Source: an uncultured Sphingomonas sp.
GTDB taxonomy: Bacteria > Pseudomonadota > Alphaproteobacteria > Sphingomonadales > Sphingomonadaceae
Reading direction: 5' to 3'
Length of the DNA stretch: 64,000 bases
NCBI RefSeq assembly: GCF_913774285.1
Contig: NZ_CAJYHX010000006.1
Coordinates: 124,001-188,000, forward strand
Below the pieces are notes generated by a model. It ran no database searches. It was not told the DNA's origin and saw nothing but the letters and a program-made list of their open reading frames with translations. Positions 21,981 to 30,449 of the stretch are shown piece after piece (within the stretch, counting starts at the first letter, position 1; each line of letters starts with the position of its first letter). The translations under genes were made by a program, and so were the position numbers.

Positions 21981-23060
21981 CTAGCGGAGCGACACCCGCG
22001 CACCGGCGTGACGATCGAGCCGGCCTGCGAGTTCAAGCTCGAGCAGCACCGTCTGCACCACTGCAGGCGCGCAGCCCGACTGGCGGATCAGCTCATCCAC
22101 GCCGACCGGCACAGGGCCGAGCAGACCGGTCACACGCGAGCGGTCTGCATCACTGGCGTCCTCGGGCGACGCTGCGCCGAAGCGATCGCGTGGCGACCGC
22201 ACGACCCGCGAGTCGATCGGCCGCACCTGCTCCCAGATGTCGTCGGCGGATTGGACGAGGATCGCGCCCTCGCGGATCAGCAGATTGCAGCCCTGCGCGC
22301 GCGGATCGAGCGGCGAGCCGGGCACCGCCATCACCTCGCGCCCCGCCTCGGCGGCGATCCGCGCGGTGATCAGGCTGCCCGAGCGCGGCGCCGCCTCGAC
22401 CACCACCGTGCCCAGCGACAGCCCGGCGATGATGCGGTTGCGCGCCGGGAAGAACCGCGCCAGCGGCTCGGTCCCGGGCGGCTGCTCGGTGACGAGCAGG
22501 CCTTGGCGGGCGACCCGCTCCTGCAGCTCTGCGTTTTCGGGCGGGAAGACGATGTCGATGCCGCTGGCGATCACCCCCACCGTCCCCCCGGCGAGCGCAC
22601 CCTGATGCGCGGCGGTGTCGATGCCCCGCGCCAGGCCGGAGACCACGCTCGCGCCCTGCTCGACCAGCCCGATGGCGAGCTGGCGGGCGAAGCGGCATGC
22701 CGCCGCCGAGGCGTTGCGCGCGCCGACCATCGCGACGCAGGGCCGCTCCAGCACCGCCATGTTGCCGCGCAGGATCAGCGCGGGCGGCGCGTTGTCCAGC
22801 TCGGCGAGCAGCGACGGATAGGCGGGATCGTCGAGGAACAGGTAGCGCGCGCCGAGCCGCTCGACCGCGGCGATCTCGCGTCGCACCGCGCCGGCATCGG
22901 CGATCTGCGGCGCCCGCCCGCCGCCGCGCGCGGCGAGCATCGGCAGCGCGTCGAGCGCCGCCTCGGCGGTGCCGAAGCGGGCGATCAGCTGGGCATAGGT
23001 GACGGGACCGACATTGGCGGAGCGCAGCAGCCTCAGCCGCGGCTCCCGCCCGTCAGCCAC
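21981..23060 (-). CDS. dprA: DNA-processing protein DprA
   Basis: DprA binds incoming single-stranded DNA and loads RecA during natural transformation. The 359-residue protein has an N-terminal SAM-like region, the Rossmann-fold core with VAMVGARNASAAACRFA, SGLARGIDTAAHQGAL, GTVVVEAAPRSGSLITAR and AVPGSPLDPRAQGCNLLI, and a C-terminal winged-helix (DML1-type) domain at about 300-359. The start is a GTG at 23060, eight bases inside plsY, so the two genes are coupled. Confidence 0.96.
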   Translation of the reverse strand: MADGREPRLRLLRSANVGPVTYAQLIARFGTAEAALDALPMLAARGGGRAPQIADAGAVRREIAAVERLGARYLFLDDPAYPSLLAELDNAPPALILRGNMAVLERPCVAMVGARNASAAACRFARQLAIGLVEQGASVVSGLARGIDTAAHQGALAGGTVGVIASGIDIVFPPENAELQERVARQGLLVTEQPPGTEPLARFFPARNRIIAGLSLGTVVVEAAPRSGSLITARIAAEAGREVMAVPGSPLDPRAQGCNLLIREGAILVQSADDIWEQVRPIDSRVVRSPRDRFGAASPEDASDADRSRVTGLLGPVPVGVDELIRQSGCAPAVVQTVLLELELAGRLDRHAGARVSLR

Positions 23061-23637
23061 GCTTGCTGCCGACCCTGGGTTCGGCGCCGCTGAGCAGCCG
23101 GTCGATATTCTCGCGGTGCTTCCACAGCACGATCAGCGCCAGCGCCAGCAGCATCAGCACCAGGTCGAGCCGGCCGAAGAACGCCGCGCTCACCGGCGCG
23201 CTGATCGCCGCCGCCATGCCCGAGACCGAGGAGATTCGCACCGTCGCCAGCAGTCCCAGCCACACCGCCGCATAGACGAGGCCGGAGGGCCAGTAGAGCG
23301 CCAGCACCACGCCCATCAGCGTCGCCACCCCCTTGCCGCCGCGGAACTTCAGCCAGACGGGATAGCAATGGCCAATGAACGCCGCGGTCGCCGCCAGCGC
23401 GGCGGAGCCGGGCAGGAAGGCCGCGGCAAGTAGCACCGCCACCGCGCCCTTGGCCATATCGAGCAGCAGCGTCGCCGCCGCCAGGCCCTTGCGGCCGGTA
23501 CGCAGCACGTTGGTCGCGCCGATATTGCCGGATCCGATCTGGCGCAGGTCCCCCGCCCCCGCGGCGCGCGTGAGCAGCACCCCGAAGGGGATCGAACCGA
23601 GCAGATAACCGAGCAACAAGGCCCCGGCCGGGGCCAT
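23053..23637 (-). CDS. plsY: glycerol-3-phosphate acyltransferase PlsY
   Basis: PlsY transfers the acyl group of acyl-phosphate to glycerol-3-phosphate, the first step of phospholipid synthesis. The 194-residue membrane protein has five or so helices and the three motifs GSIPFG, GSGNIGATNVLR and KFRGGKGVAT. The ATG at 23637 fits the family N-terminus; a TTG 21 bases upstream would add seven residues. It overlaps dprA by eight bases and is divergent from murI. Confidence 0.97.
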   Translation of the reverse strand: MAPAGALLLGYLLGSIPFGVLLTRAAGAGDLRQIGSGNIGATNVLRTGRKGLAAATLLLDMAKGAVAVLLAAAFLPGSAALAATAAFIGHCYPVWLKFRGGKGVATLMGVVLALYWPSGLVYAAVWLGLLATVRISSVSGMAAAISAPVSAAFFGRLDLVLMLLALALIVLWKHRENIDRLLSGAEPRVGSKRG

Positions 23638-23778
23638 CCATGGAACTTCCGTGGGCAATGCGGCCCCCTTTCGTTCCTGCGTTTAGCCGCTTCCCTTACC
23701 CAAACGCAATGATCTGCATCAGCGTGCAGACGGACGCTCGTGTTGACGCTGTCGCGGTGCCTCGGCCATGGCGGGCGC

Positions 23779-24576
23779 ATGGCCGATCGTCGTCCCGTGC
23801 TGTTCTTCGATTCCGGTGTCGGCGGCTTGTCGGTGCTCGGGCCCACCACCGCGCTGCTCACCCAGGCGCCTTTGGTCTATGTCGCCGATTCGGCGGGCTT
23901 TCCCTATGGCACCAAGAGCGAGGCGGAAATCGCCGCGCGGGTGCCGGCGCTGCTCGGGCGGCTGGCGGAGCGCTATGATCCGCGGCTGATCGTGATCGCC
24001 TGCAACACCGCCTCGACGATCGCGCTCCAGCATGTCCGCGCCGCGCTCGACCTGCCGATCGTCGGCACGGTACCCGCGATCAAGCCGGCGGCGGAGATGA
24101 GCCGGACGCGGACGATCGGCGTGCTGGGCACCGCGGCGACGGTGCGCCAGCCCTATGTCGACGATCTCGCCGCGCGTTTCGCCGACGACTGCACGGTGCT
24201 GCGCCACGGCTCGGCGGCGCTGGTCGAACTGGCCGAGGCCAAGCTTGCGGGCGAGACGATCGCGCCCGAGGTGATCGCCAACGAACTCGACGGCCTGTTC
24301 CACCAGCCCGGCGGCGAGCGCATCGACGTGATCGTCAATGCCTGCACGCACTTCCCGCTGCTGGAGCCCGAAATGCGCGCGGTGGTGCCGGAAGGCGTGC
24401 AGTTCGTCGATGGCGGCCCCGGCATCGCGCGCCGAGTCGCCTACCTCACCCGCGAACAGAGCTGGCCCGCCGACCTGCCCCCCGGCCGCGCCGTGTTCAC
24501 CGCACGGGATCACCGCGCCGATGCGCTCGCTCCGACGCTGGCCCGCTACGGGCTCAGCCGGATCGAGACTCTGTAA
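23779..24576 (+). CDS. murI: glutamate racemase
   Basis: MurI makes D-glutamate for peptidoglycan by cofactor-free racemisation. The 265-residue protein shows FFDSGVGGLSVLG (catalytic Asp), IACNTASTIAL with the first catalytic Cys, VNACTHFPLLEPE with the second, and VDGGPGIARR. The ATG at 23779 gives MADRRPVLFFD. A nearby ATG at 23768 is in another frame and is not the start. It is a single gene, three bases from the convergent small gene downstream. Confidence 0.96.
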   Translation: MADRRPVLFFDSGVGGLSVLGPTTALLTQAPLVYVADSAGFPYGTKSEAEIAARVPALLGRLAERYDPRLIVIACNTASTIALQHVRAALDLPIVGTVPAIKPAAEMSRTRTIGVLGTAATVRQPYVDDLAARFADDCTVLRHGSAALVELAEAKLAGETIAPEVIANELDGLFHQPGGERIDVIVNACTHFPLLEPEMRAVVPEGVQFVDGGPGIARRVAYLTREQSWPADLPPGRAVFTARDHRADALAPTLARYGLSRIETL

Positions 24577-24579
24577 GCT

Positions 24580-24750
24580 TCAGGCGAAGTCGCCAAGGAT
24601 CGCCTGCGGATCGCGCACCGCGACCTTGGCGGTGTAGCGATCGGCCATCTCCAGATGCACGCGCCGCGCGCTGCTGTCGTCGCACTTGCCTGCGCGCTCG
24701 CGCTCCTGCCGCGCGCGCCGTTCGAAATATTCGATGTCGTTCTTCGCCAT
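24580..24750 (-). CDS. small hypothetical protein (56 residues)
   Basis: The protein begins MAKNDIEYFERRARQERERA and continues as a mostly helical, strongly charged chain ending AVRDPQAILGDFA. It has no signal or membrane segment. A well-placed GGAGGG seven bases before the ATG and a stop just beyond murI support a real gene. The run RRAxxExERAxxxxxxxARRVHLEMADRY is like small sphingomonad proteins of unknown function in which a short helix carries paired Arg/Glu residues. No function can be given. Confidence 0.65.
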   Translation of the reverse strand: MAKNDIEYFERRARQERERAGKCDDSSARRVHLEMADRYTAKVAVRDPQAILGDFA

Positions 24751-25048
24751 GGGCTGCCCTCCGATGCCGAGCGGGAGCGCAATCGTCTCCCAGCCGCGGA
24801 CATGCTGGCGCCCCGAGTCGTCCGCGATACGCTTTATTTACCACAAGCGAAGCTTCAGATCCCTGATCTTGCGCAAGGATCGATAACCGATGGCGAGAAT
24901 CTTCATCAGTCCGGATGCTGCATCTGCGGCATGCATCGCCTATTTGCGAGGCATGGCCCCCGCGGTCATGCTCCGGGGAGCAATCCCAAACCTATACGGT
25001 AGTTCACGTGCTAGAATTGCTGGAAATTAAGGCGTAGAGATCACGTCC
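24751..25048. other. intergenic region before hemA
   Basis: This 298-base gap separates the divergent small gene and hemA. It contains a perfect 10-bp palindrome CTTGCGCAAG at 24868-24877 and AT-richer bases before hemA (CTAGAATTGCTGGAAATTAA at 25011-25030) that could be promoter elements. A 46-codon open frame starts at 24890 with a weak AAGGA site, but it has no other support. No RNA element is recognised. Confidence 0.5.
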
Positions 25049-26293
25049 ATGCAGCGCCCAGACGCCTCCGCACCCGCGATCGATTACACGCGGGTCTTCA
25101 CCCAGGCCATCGACCGCCTCCACGCTGAGGGGCGCTACCGGGTCTTTATCGACATCCTGCGCAACAAGGGCATGTTCCCCAATGCGCGCTGCTTCGCCGG
25201 GCATAACGGGCCGAAGCCGATCACGGTGTGGTGCTCGAACGATTACCTCGCCATGGGCCAGCACCCCAAGGTGATCGCGGCGATGGAAGAGGCGCTGCAC
25301 GATGTCGGCGCCGGCTCGGGCGGCACGCGCAACATCGGCGGCAACACGCATTACCACATCGATCTCGAGCGCGAGCTGGCTGACCTGCACGGCAAGGAGA
25401 ACGCGCTGCTGTTCACGTCGGGCTATGTCTCGAACGAGGCGACGCTGGCGACCCTCGCCAAGGTGATGCCGGGCTGCATCATCTATTCGGACGAGCTCAA
25501 CCATGCCTCGATGATCGCGGGCATCCGCAATTCGGGCTGCGAGAAGCGGGTGTGGCGCCACAACGACGTCGCCCATCTCGAAGAGCTGCTCGCCGCCGAC
25601 GACCCCTCGGTACCGAAGCTGATCGCGTTCGAGAGCGTCTATTCGATGGACGCCGACATCGCGCCGATCGCCGAAATCTGCGACCTGGCCGACAAGTATA
25701 ACGCCCTCACCTATCTCGACGAGGTCCATGCCGTCGGCATGTACGGTCCGCGCGGCGGCGGCATCTCGGATCGCGAGGGGCTCGCCGACCGGCTGACGAT
25801 CATCGAGGGCACGCTGGGCAAGGCGTTCGGCGTGATGGGCGGCTATATCGCGGCCGACCAGGTGATCATCGACGTGATCCGCAGCTATGCGCCGGGCTTC
25901 ATCTTCACCACCTCGCTGTCGCCGGTGCTGGTCGCCGGCGCGCTGGCGAGCGTGCGCCACCTCAAGGCCTCCAGCGTCGAGCGCGAGGGCCAGCAGGCCG
26001 CCGCGGCGATGCTCAAGCAGCTGATGAACGACGCCGGGCTGCCTGTGCTTCCCTCGACCACCCACATCGTGCCGCTGATGGTCGGCGATCCGGTCAAGGC
26101 CAAGAAGATCAGCGACGTGCTGCTCGCCGAGTACGGCGTGTACGTGCAGCCGATCAACTACCCCACGGTGCCGCGCGGCACCGAGCGGCTGCGCTTCACC
26201 CCCGGCCCGTCGCACGACGAAGCGATGATGCGCGAGCTGGTCGACGCGCTGGTCGAGATCTGGGGAAGGCTGGAACTGCGGCTCGCAGCGTAA
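25049..26293 (+). CDS. hemA: 5-aminolevulinate synthase
   Basis: This PLP enzyme condenses glycine and succinyl-CoA to 5-aminolevulinate, the C4 route of heme synthesis found in alphaproteobacteria. The 414-residue protein shows [54 protein letters not shown] (the Asp that binds the PLP ring) and [13 protein letters not shown] with the Schiff-base lysine. The C-terminus carries [19 protein letters not shown]. It is monocistronic and converges with btaB. Confidence 0.98.
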   Translation: MQRPDASAPAIDYTRVFTQAIDRLHAEGRYRVFIDILRNKGMFPNARCFAGHNGPKPITVWCSNDYLAMGQHPKVIAAMEEALHDVGAGSGGTRNIGGNTHYHIDLERELADLHGKENALLFTSGYVSNEATLATLAKVMPGCIIYSDELNHASMIAGIRNSGCEKRVWRHNDVAHLEELLAADDPSVPKLIAFESVYSMDADIAPIAEICDLADKYNALTYLDEVHAVGMYGPRGGGISDREGLADRLTIIEGTLGKAFGVMGGYIAADQVIIDVIRSYAPGFIFTTSLSPVLVAGALASVRHLKASSVEREGQQAAAAMLKQLMNDAGLPVLPSTTHIVPLMVGDPVKAKKISDVLLAEYGVYVQPINYPTVPRGTERLRFTPGPSHDEAMMRELVDALVEIWGRLELRLAA

Positions 26294-26320
26294 GCGCGCC
26301 CATCGGCGGCACCTGAGCGA

Positions 26321-26983
26321 TCAGGGCCGCCGCAGCACTGCGCTCCACGTATAGCCGCGCAGAGACGACCGGAACGAGGCCGTCAGCTCCTGCTCGGCCG
26401 CAATCGCCTCCACCACCTCGCGAAGATCTGCGCGCGGGTAAACGTGGAAGGCGTTGAGTTCCTTGAAGTGGAAGCGCTTGGCGAAGCCGGGCAGGCGCTC
26501 ATATTGTCCGAAATCGACGATGTGCAGGCTGCCGCCCGGCGCGAGCGCCTTGGCTCCCAGCGCGATCGCTTCCTTCCACGGCGGGATCATCGACAGCGTG
26601 TAGCTCATGAATACGCGGTCGACCTGTTCCAGCCCGAACAGCGTGCCCACGTCGAACGCCCCGGCATCGCCCTGCGCCAGCGTGATCTTGTCACTCAGGC
26701 CGCGCTTCGCCACCGACTTGCGCGCGGTATCGAGCATCGCTTCGCTGATGTCGAAGCCGTAGAACCGGGCGTTCGGCCAGCGCTTGGCCGCGACGATCAG
26801 GTTGCGCGCGGTGCCGCAGCCGACCTCGAGCACCGTGCCGCCCGGCGGCGGCGCGAGCTCGCGGATCAGCCGGTCGCGGCCGAGCAGATAGAATTTGCGC
26901 GTGAGATCGTAGAAGTGGCGATGGAGTGCATAGGTCGCATCCATCAGCCCTTTCTGATCGCCCGCCGCCGCGTTGCCGCTCAT
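26321..26983 (-). CDS. btaB: S-adenosylmethionine:diacylglycerylhomoserine N-methyltransferase BtaB
   Basis: BtaB adds three methyl groups to diacylglycerylhomoserine to make the phosphorus-free betaine lipid DGTS. The 220-residue protein is a class I methyltransferase: TVLEVGCGTARNLIVAAKRW is motif I, FYGFDISEAML motif II, and IVDFGQY a later strand. It is translationally coupled to btaA (ATGA overlap), which fixes the assignment beyond generic methyltransferase. The PAxFY-type N-terminus RHFYDLTRKFYLLGRDRL is characteristic of BtaB. Confidence 0.93.
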   Translation of the reverse strand: MSGNAAAGDQKGLMDATYALHRHFYDLTRKFYLLGRDRLIRELAPPPGGTVLEVGCGTARNLIVAAKRWPNARFYGFDISEAMLDTARKSVAKRGLSDKITLAQGDAGAFDVGTLFGLEQVDRVFMSYTLSMIPPWKEAIALGAKALAPGGSLHIVDFGQYERLPGFAKRFHFKELNAFHVYPRADLREVVEAIAAEQELTASFRSSLRGYTWSAVLRRP

Positions 26984-28224
26984 GCGTGCGGCTTCAGCGT
27001 CCAGACATGGGTCGCGCCATAGACCGACGAACGGTCGCGGCGGGTCCAGTCGTCGAGCTTGGCCTGGTCCTCATATTGCCACTGGTTCATCAGCTCGTCG
27101 GGGATATGGCCGCGGACCACGTCCGGCACCGCCGCGGTGCGATAGAGCACGCGCGCGCCCGGCTTCGCCGTGCGGGTGATCTCGGTCCAGATGCGGGTCA
27201 GCTGCGCGTCGGTCATCCAGTCCTGCGCGTCGAGCAGGATGTAGCGATCGAGCGACTGGGCCGGCATCGACTCGAGATAATCGGCATAGTTGGTGTGGCG
27301 GATCTCGACGCGGTCGGCACGGTCGCGCACCAGCTCGTAATTCTTGCGCTCGAGATAGGGAGGCAGCGGCGCGCCCTCATGCTCGCCATAGCCGCGGCCG
27401 AAGGCCTGCCAGGCGTAGAAATTGTCCTTCAGGTCGAAGTCGCAGGCGAGCTTGCGCAGGCGGCTTCGCAGCGCGCCGGTGATGCCTTCCTGGTCGTCGA
27501 CCTTGAGCAGGTCGTACTGCGCCGGGGGGATGCCGAAGCCGAACAGCGCGGCGGGTTGGTCGACCATCCAGCGCAGCAGCTTCTTGTCGAAGAAGGGCGC
27601 GAAGCGCGTCTCGAAGATGTGGCGCTGCTCCTCGATCGTCTTGGCCTGCAGGATCTCCCTTGGATCGATGCCGTAGCGGTGCCCCAGCCAGTGGACGAAG
27701 CCGATCAGCCGACCGAGCAGGCCCTGGCGATAGAAGCCGGTCTTGAAGCCGTTGATCCGGCGCACGCCGTTGGGCGCGCGGCCGTCCCAATAGGCGCGCG
27801 AGGTATCGTCGAGGTTCCCACGCAGATAGGTCTTGTAGGCGTCGATATTCTCCGGGCGGTTGGCCAGGCCGAAGAAGCGATGGAAGGACTCATAGTCCGG
27901 CAGCCGCAGCGCCGCCTGGTGCTTGAGCTTGTTGAGCGCGATGTGCGCAGGGTTGAGGTCCACGGCGGTGATCTTCGCCGGGTTCGCCGTCAGATAGGAA
28001 AAGACGTTGCAGCCGCCCGAGGCGATCGTGACGATGTGGCTCTCAGGCGTGATCTGCAGCGCTTCCATATCGATCACCGGGTCTTCCCAGATCTGGGCAT
28101 AGACCAGGCCGCGGAACGCGAAGGTGAAGGCGCGCTCGAGGATGCCTTCCTTGGAAAGATGCTCGTGGCGGTGCACCGCACCCCGGACCGCATCGTTCTT
28201 CGGCGACTTGGCGATAGATGGCAT
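26980..28224 (-). CDS. btaA: S-adenosylmethionine:diacylglycerol 3-amino-3-carboxypropyltransferase BtaA
   Basis: BtaA moves the aminocarboxypropyl group of SAM to diacylglycerol, the committed step to DGTS. The 414-residue protein has the family blocks LVYAQIWEDPVIDMEAL, TIASGGCNVFSYL (SAM loop), AVDLNPAHIALNKLK and YILLDAQDWM. The ATG at 28224 has GGGAG nine bases upstream. Both genes form one transcription unit, and the upstream DNA carries a three-unit 11-bp repeat resembling a Pho box. In Sinorhizobium and Rhodobacter relatives DGTS replaces phospholipid when phosphate is scarce. Confidence 0.94.
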   Translation of the reverse strand: MPSIAKSPKNDAVRGAVHRHEHLSKEGILERAFTFAFRGLVYAQIWEDPVIDMEALQITPESHIVTIASGGCNVFSYLTANPAKITAVDLNPAHIALNKLKHQAALRLPDYESFHRFFGLANRPENIDAYKTYLRGNLDDTSRAYWDGRAPNGVRRINGFKTGFYRQGLLGRLIGFVHWLGHRYGIDPREILQAKTIEEQRHIFETRFAPFFDKKLLRWMVDQPAALFGFGIPPAQYDLLKVDDQEGITGALRSRLRKLACDFDLKDNFYAWQAFGRGYGEHEGAPLPPYLERKNYELVRDRADRVEIRHTNYADYLESMPAQSLDRYILLDAQDWMTDAQLTRIWTEITRTAKPGARVLYRTAAVPDVVRGHIPDELMNQWQYEDQAKLDDWTRRDRSSVYGATHVWTLKPHA

Positions 28225-28288
28225 TCGAAACGACTCCCGGCGAACCAGCCCGCCCGGCGCCCCGCCGAACAAGCTCCCCACACCCCCT

Positions 28289-28317
28289 GTGACAAAAGCT
28301 TTGCAGCCTTGTGACAG
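28289..28317 (-). promoter_or_regulatory. candidate Pho box upstream of btaAB
   Basis: Read towards btaA, three units start exactly 11 bases apart: CTGTCAC (28317-28311), CTGCAAA (28306-28300) and TTGTCAC (28295-28289). The PhoB consensus is direct repeats of CTGTCAY with 11-bp spacing. The outer units match at six or seven of seven positions; the middle is degenerate. The nearest edge is 65 bases from the btaA start, a suitable place for an activator replacing a -35 element. Confidence 0.6.
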
Positions 28318-28451
28318 CGGCCCCGGGAAATCAATCCTTCACCATGCAACCCGCCGCAGCCGGGCGGTGGAAAGAAAGTGCCGAGGGTGCTGCAACCTTT
28401 CGGCCGCGCGGACCGAACCTATATCGAGACCATCATCGCACGAGGTTCGCC

Positions 28452-28943
28452 ATGCCGATCGATCGCCGCCAGTTGCTCGCCGCCGCCGGAGCAGGCGCCA
28501 TCGCCCTGCCGCTGTTCGCCTGCAGCAGTGCCCCCGCCGCGCCGCTGCCGAACTTCCCGTTCAAGCTGAGCGATGCCGAATGGAAGAAGAAGCTGAGCCC
28601 GGCGGCCTATAACGTGCTGCGCAACGGCGGGACCGAATATCCCTTCACCAGCCCGCTCAACAAGGAGCATCGCAAGGGCGTGTTCGGCTGTGCCGGCTGC
28701 GCGCTGCCGCTGTTCGATTCCGCCACCAAGTTCGACAGCGGCACCGGCTGGCCGAGCTTCTATCAGCCGCTCGCCAATGCGGTGGTGACGCGGAGCGACC
28801 GCAGCCTAGGCATGGAGCGCACCGAGGTGCTGTGCCGCCGCTGCGGCAGCCATCTCGGCCATGTCTTCAATGACGGGCCCAAGCCGACGGGCAAGCGTTA
28901 CTGCATGAATGGGGTGGCGCTACGCTTCACGCCGCGCGGGTGA
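28452..28943 (+). CDS. msrB: peptide-methionine (R)-S-oxide reductase MsrB, exported
   Basis: MsrB reduces methionine-R-sulfoxide in damaged proteins. The 163-residue protein has a Tat-like leader with the twin arginine ([20 protein letters not shown]) and a cysteine at 24 that could be lipidated. The MsrB domain has zinc-binding CxxC pairs at C80/C83 and C128/C131, [20 protein letters not shown], and the catalytic C151 in [12 protein letters not shown] leader on MsrB is less common than the cytoplasmic form and points to periplasmic or membrane-bound repair. The reductant for export forms is unknown here. Confidence 0.93.
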   Translation: MPIDRRQLLAAAGAGAIALPLFACSSAPAAPLPNFPFKLSDAEWKKKLSPAAYNVLRNGGTEYPFTSPLNKEHRKGVFGCAGCALPLFDSATKFDSGTGWPSFYQPLANAVVTRSDRSLGMERTEVLCRRCGSHLGHVFNDGPKPTGKRYCMNGVALRFTPRG

Positions 28944-29477
28944 TCAGTTCGACGCGATCTGGGTCAGCGTCGGCAGGCTGAGCGCCGCGACCTGGACATT
29001 GGCCCAGTCGCTGGCCGGTGCCGCGTCCGGATAGATGAAGCCGTTCACCGGATAGGCCGAGAGGCCGAGACTGCCGGTGCGGCCGTACCACACGCGCACT
29101 TCGCTCCAGTCGCCGGCGGCCGAGACGTCCACTGCGCGGACGTCGTGCTCGACGGCGCCTGGGGTCGACCAGTTGGCATGGGTGAGCAGCACTTCGCGCG
29201 GGCTGACGACCTGCGACACCATCGCGACATGGCCCATCGGCATGCGGGCGGTGCGCTGGAACGACATCACTGCGCCGACCTTGGGGGTCTCACCGCGCTG
29301 GTAGCGGCCGGCGGCCTGGTCCCACCAGGTCCAGGCATTGCCGCGGAGCTCGACGCCCGAGGCCTGGCGGGCGAAGGTGACGCACTGCCAGAAGGTGCCC
29401 TTCGCCTGAGCGGGAACGACAGTCATCAGGGCGCACGCCGCCATCAGCGCAAAACGCGCTGCGAAACGAGTGAACAT
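28944..29477 (-). CDS. secreted CHAP domain protein
   Basis: CHAP domains are cysteine amidases/endopeptidases acting on peptidoglycan or glutathionyl compounds. The 177-residue precursor has a signal peptide (cleavage near VPAQA, residue 25), then the nucleophile block FWQCVTFARQASG with C32, GHVAMVSQV with H83, and the polar third residue in THANW near 100-102. The C-terminal 40 residues are not recognised. The stop is directly adjacent to the msrB stop on the other strand. Confidence 0.88.
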   Translation of the reverse strand: MFTRFAARFALMAACALMTVVPAQAKGTFWQCVTFARQASGVELRGNAWTWWDQAAGRYQRGETPKVGAVMSFQRTARMPMGHVAMVSQVVSPREVLLTHANWSTPGAVEHDVRAVDVSAAGDWSEVRVWYGRTGSLGLSAYPVNGFIYPDAAPASDWANVQVAALSLPTLTQIASN

Positions 29478-29893
29478 CTTTGGACCCCCCGGTCAGGAAA
29501 GGAAGTGGTTGAGGGTTGGTACCCAAACTATAGGACGGCAGTACAGCCCTGCGGTTCGCCGATCCGACGAACCGTTGGAATGCGCCGACGAGGTGCGCTG
29601 AACCGTTTCTGAACGGTGGAACCTGCCCTAAAACCCACATTGCCGCGCGGCGCGCAACCGATTGCCCAAATTGGCATAGGGGCAAGGACATAAGGGAAAT
29701 TACGGCACGAATTCAGATGCCTAAGGAAGTTCCCTTAGTCCCGTCGGTTCGTCGCAAACCAATGTTGCGTCGCAGCACATTTTAGGGTCCAATGCTCGTG
29801 GGGATACGGAGGGGGTCATTAAGCTCTGCGTTAACCAGTGCGGAGCATGATCCTCTCTACCGGGCAGAAGGAACCCGAGCGGGAGACGTTACG
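29478..29893. other. intergenic region between CHAP gene and the 29.9-kb gene
   Basis: This 416-base divergent spacer should hold both promoters. It is slightly less GC-rich than the surroundings in 29640-29850. An in-frame upstream extension of the downstream gene to 29792 is open but lacks a ribosome site. No repeat, RNA or further gene is recognised. Confidence 0.5.
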
Positions 29894-30445
29894 ATGGCTG
29901 CACGAGCAAAACCGGCCGAAGGTGCGATGACGCTGGCAGAGATGAAGGAATTCGCAGGCTTTGCCGCCGGCACCCAGCGCTATGTGCGCCGGTCGCTCGA
30001 CGTGGGCCTGGAGCGCGACGACGCCCTTTCGCGCTGGTCGCGCGACGTGGTCGAAGCCGCCAGCATTCGCGCCCAGGCGCGCATCTACGAGCGCCTCAAG
30101 GACATTCGCGCAATGATGCCGAACGACAGCGATCTGAACGGGATCGAGCCGTTCATGGCGCCGCTGGTGACGCTCTCGGCGTTCGACCTCGGCCAGGGCC
30201 GGCTGACCAGCTTCTCCTCCTATCGCTTCCTCTACGAGCGGCTGCTCGGTGCGGAAGTGCGGCCGTGGCTGCCGGCGGCGTTCTGCTCGGCCTCGGCGCT
30301 GCCGCACCTCCACCCGGATCTGCGTCGCAAGCTGCTCCAGTCGATCAGCGAAGCCGCGGCGACCGCCTCGGGCTGGTCGAACCGCCAGCCGAGCTTCTTC
30401 CCGCAATGGGTGGAGAAGATCGACACTAACGCCCTGCCGAACTGA
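29894..30445 (+). CDS. hypothetical protein
   Basis: This 183-residue soluble protein is helix-rich with no signal peptide. Blocks such as MTLAEMKEFAGFAAGTQRYV, RDVVEAASIRAQARIYERLK and FSSYRFLYERLLGAEVRPW give it a folded look, and the end is SFFPQWVEKIDTNALPN. No family is recognised. GGGAG eight bases before the ATG at 29894 decides the start. It converges with the extensin-like gene, with four bases between the stops, and has a long leader region of its own. Confidence 0.7.
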   Translation: MAARAKPAEGAMTLAEMKEFAGFAAGTQRYVRRSLDVGLERDDALSRWSRDVVEAASIRAQARIYERLKDIRAMMPNDSDLNGIEPFMAPLVTLSAFDLGQGRLTSFSSYRFLYERLLGAEVRPWLPAAFCSASALPHLHPDLRRKLLQSISEAAATASGWSNRQPSFFPQWVEKIDTNALPN

Positions 30446-30449
30446 TCGG

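Noticed and set aside
24890..25030. 46-codon open frame MARIFISPDAASAA... before hemA
   Set aside because: Only a weak AAGGA site at ten bases and no recognisable features; it may be chance in a spacer.
25011..25030. Irr/ICE-like iron box before hemA
   Set aside because: The bases share only part of the TTTAGAA-n-TTCTAAA pattern, so no claim is made.
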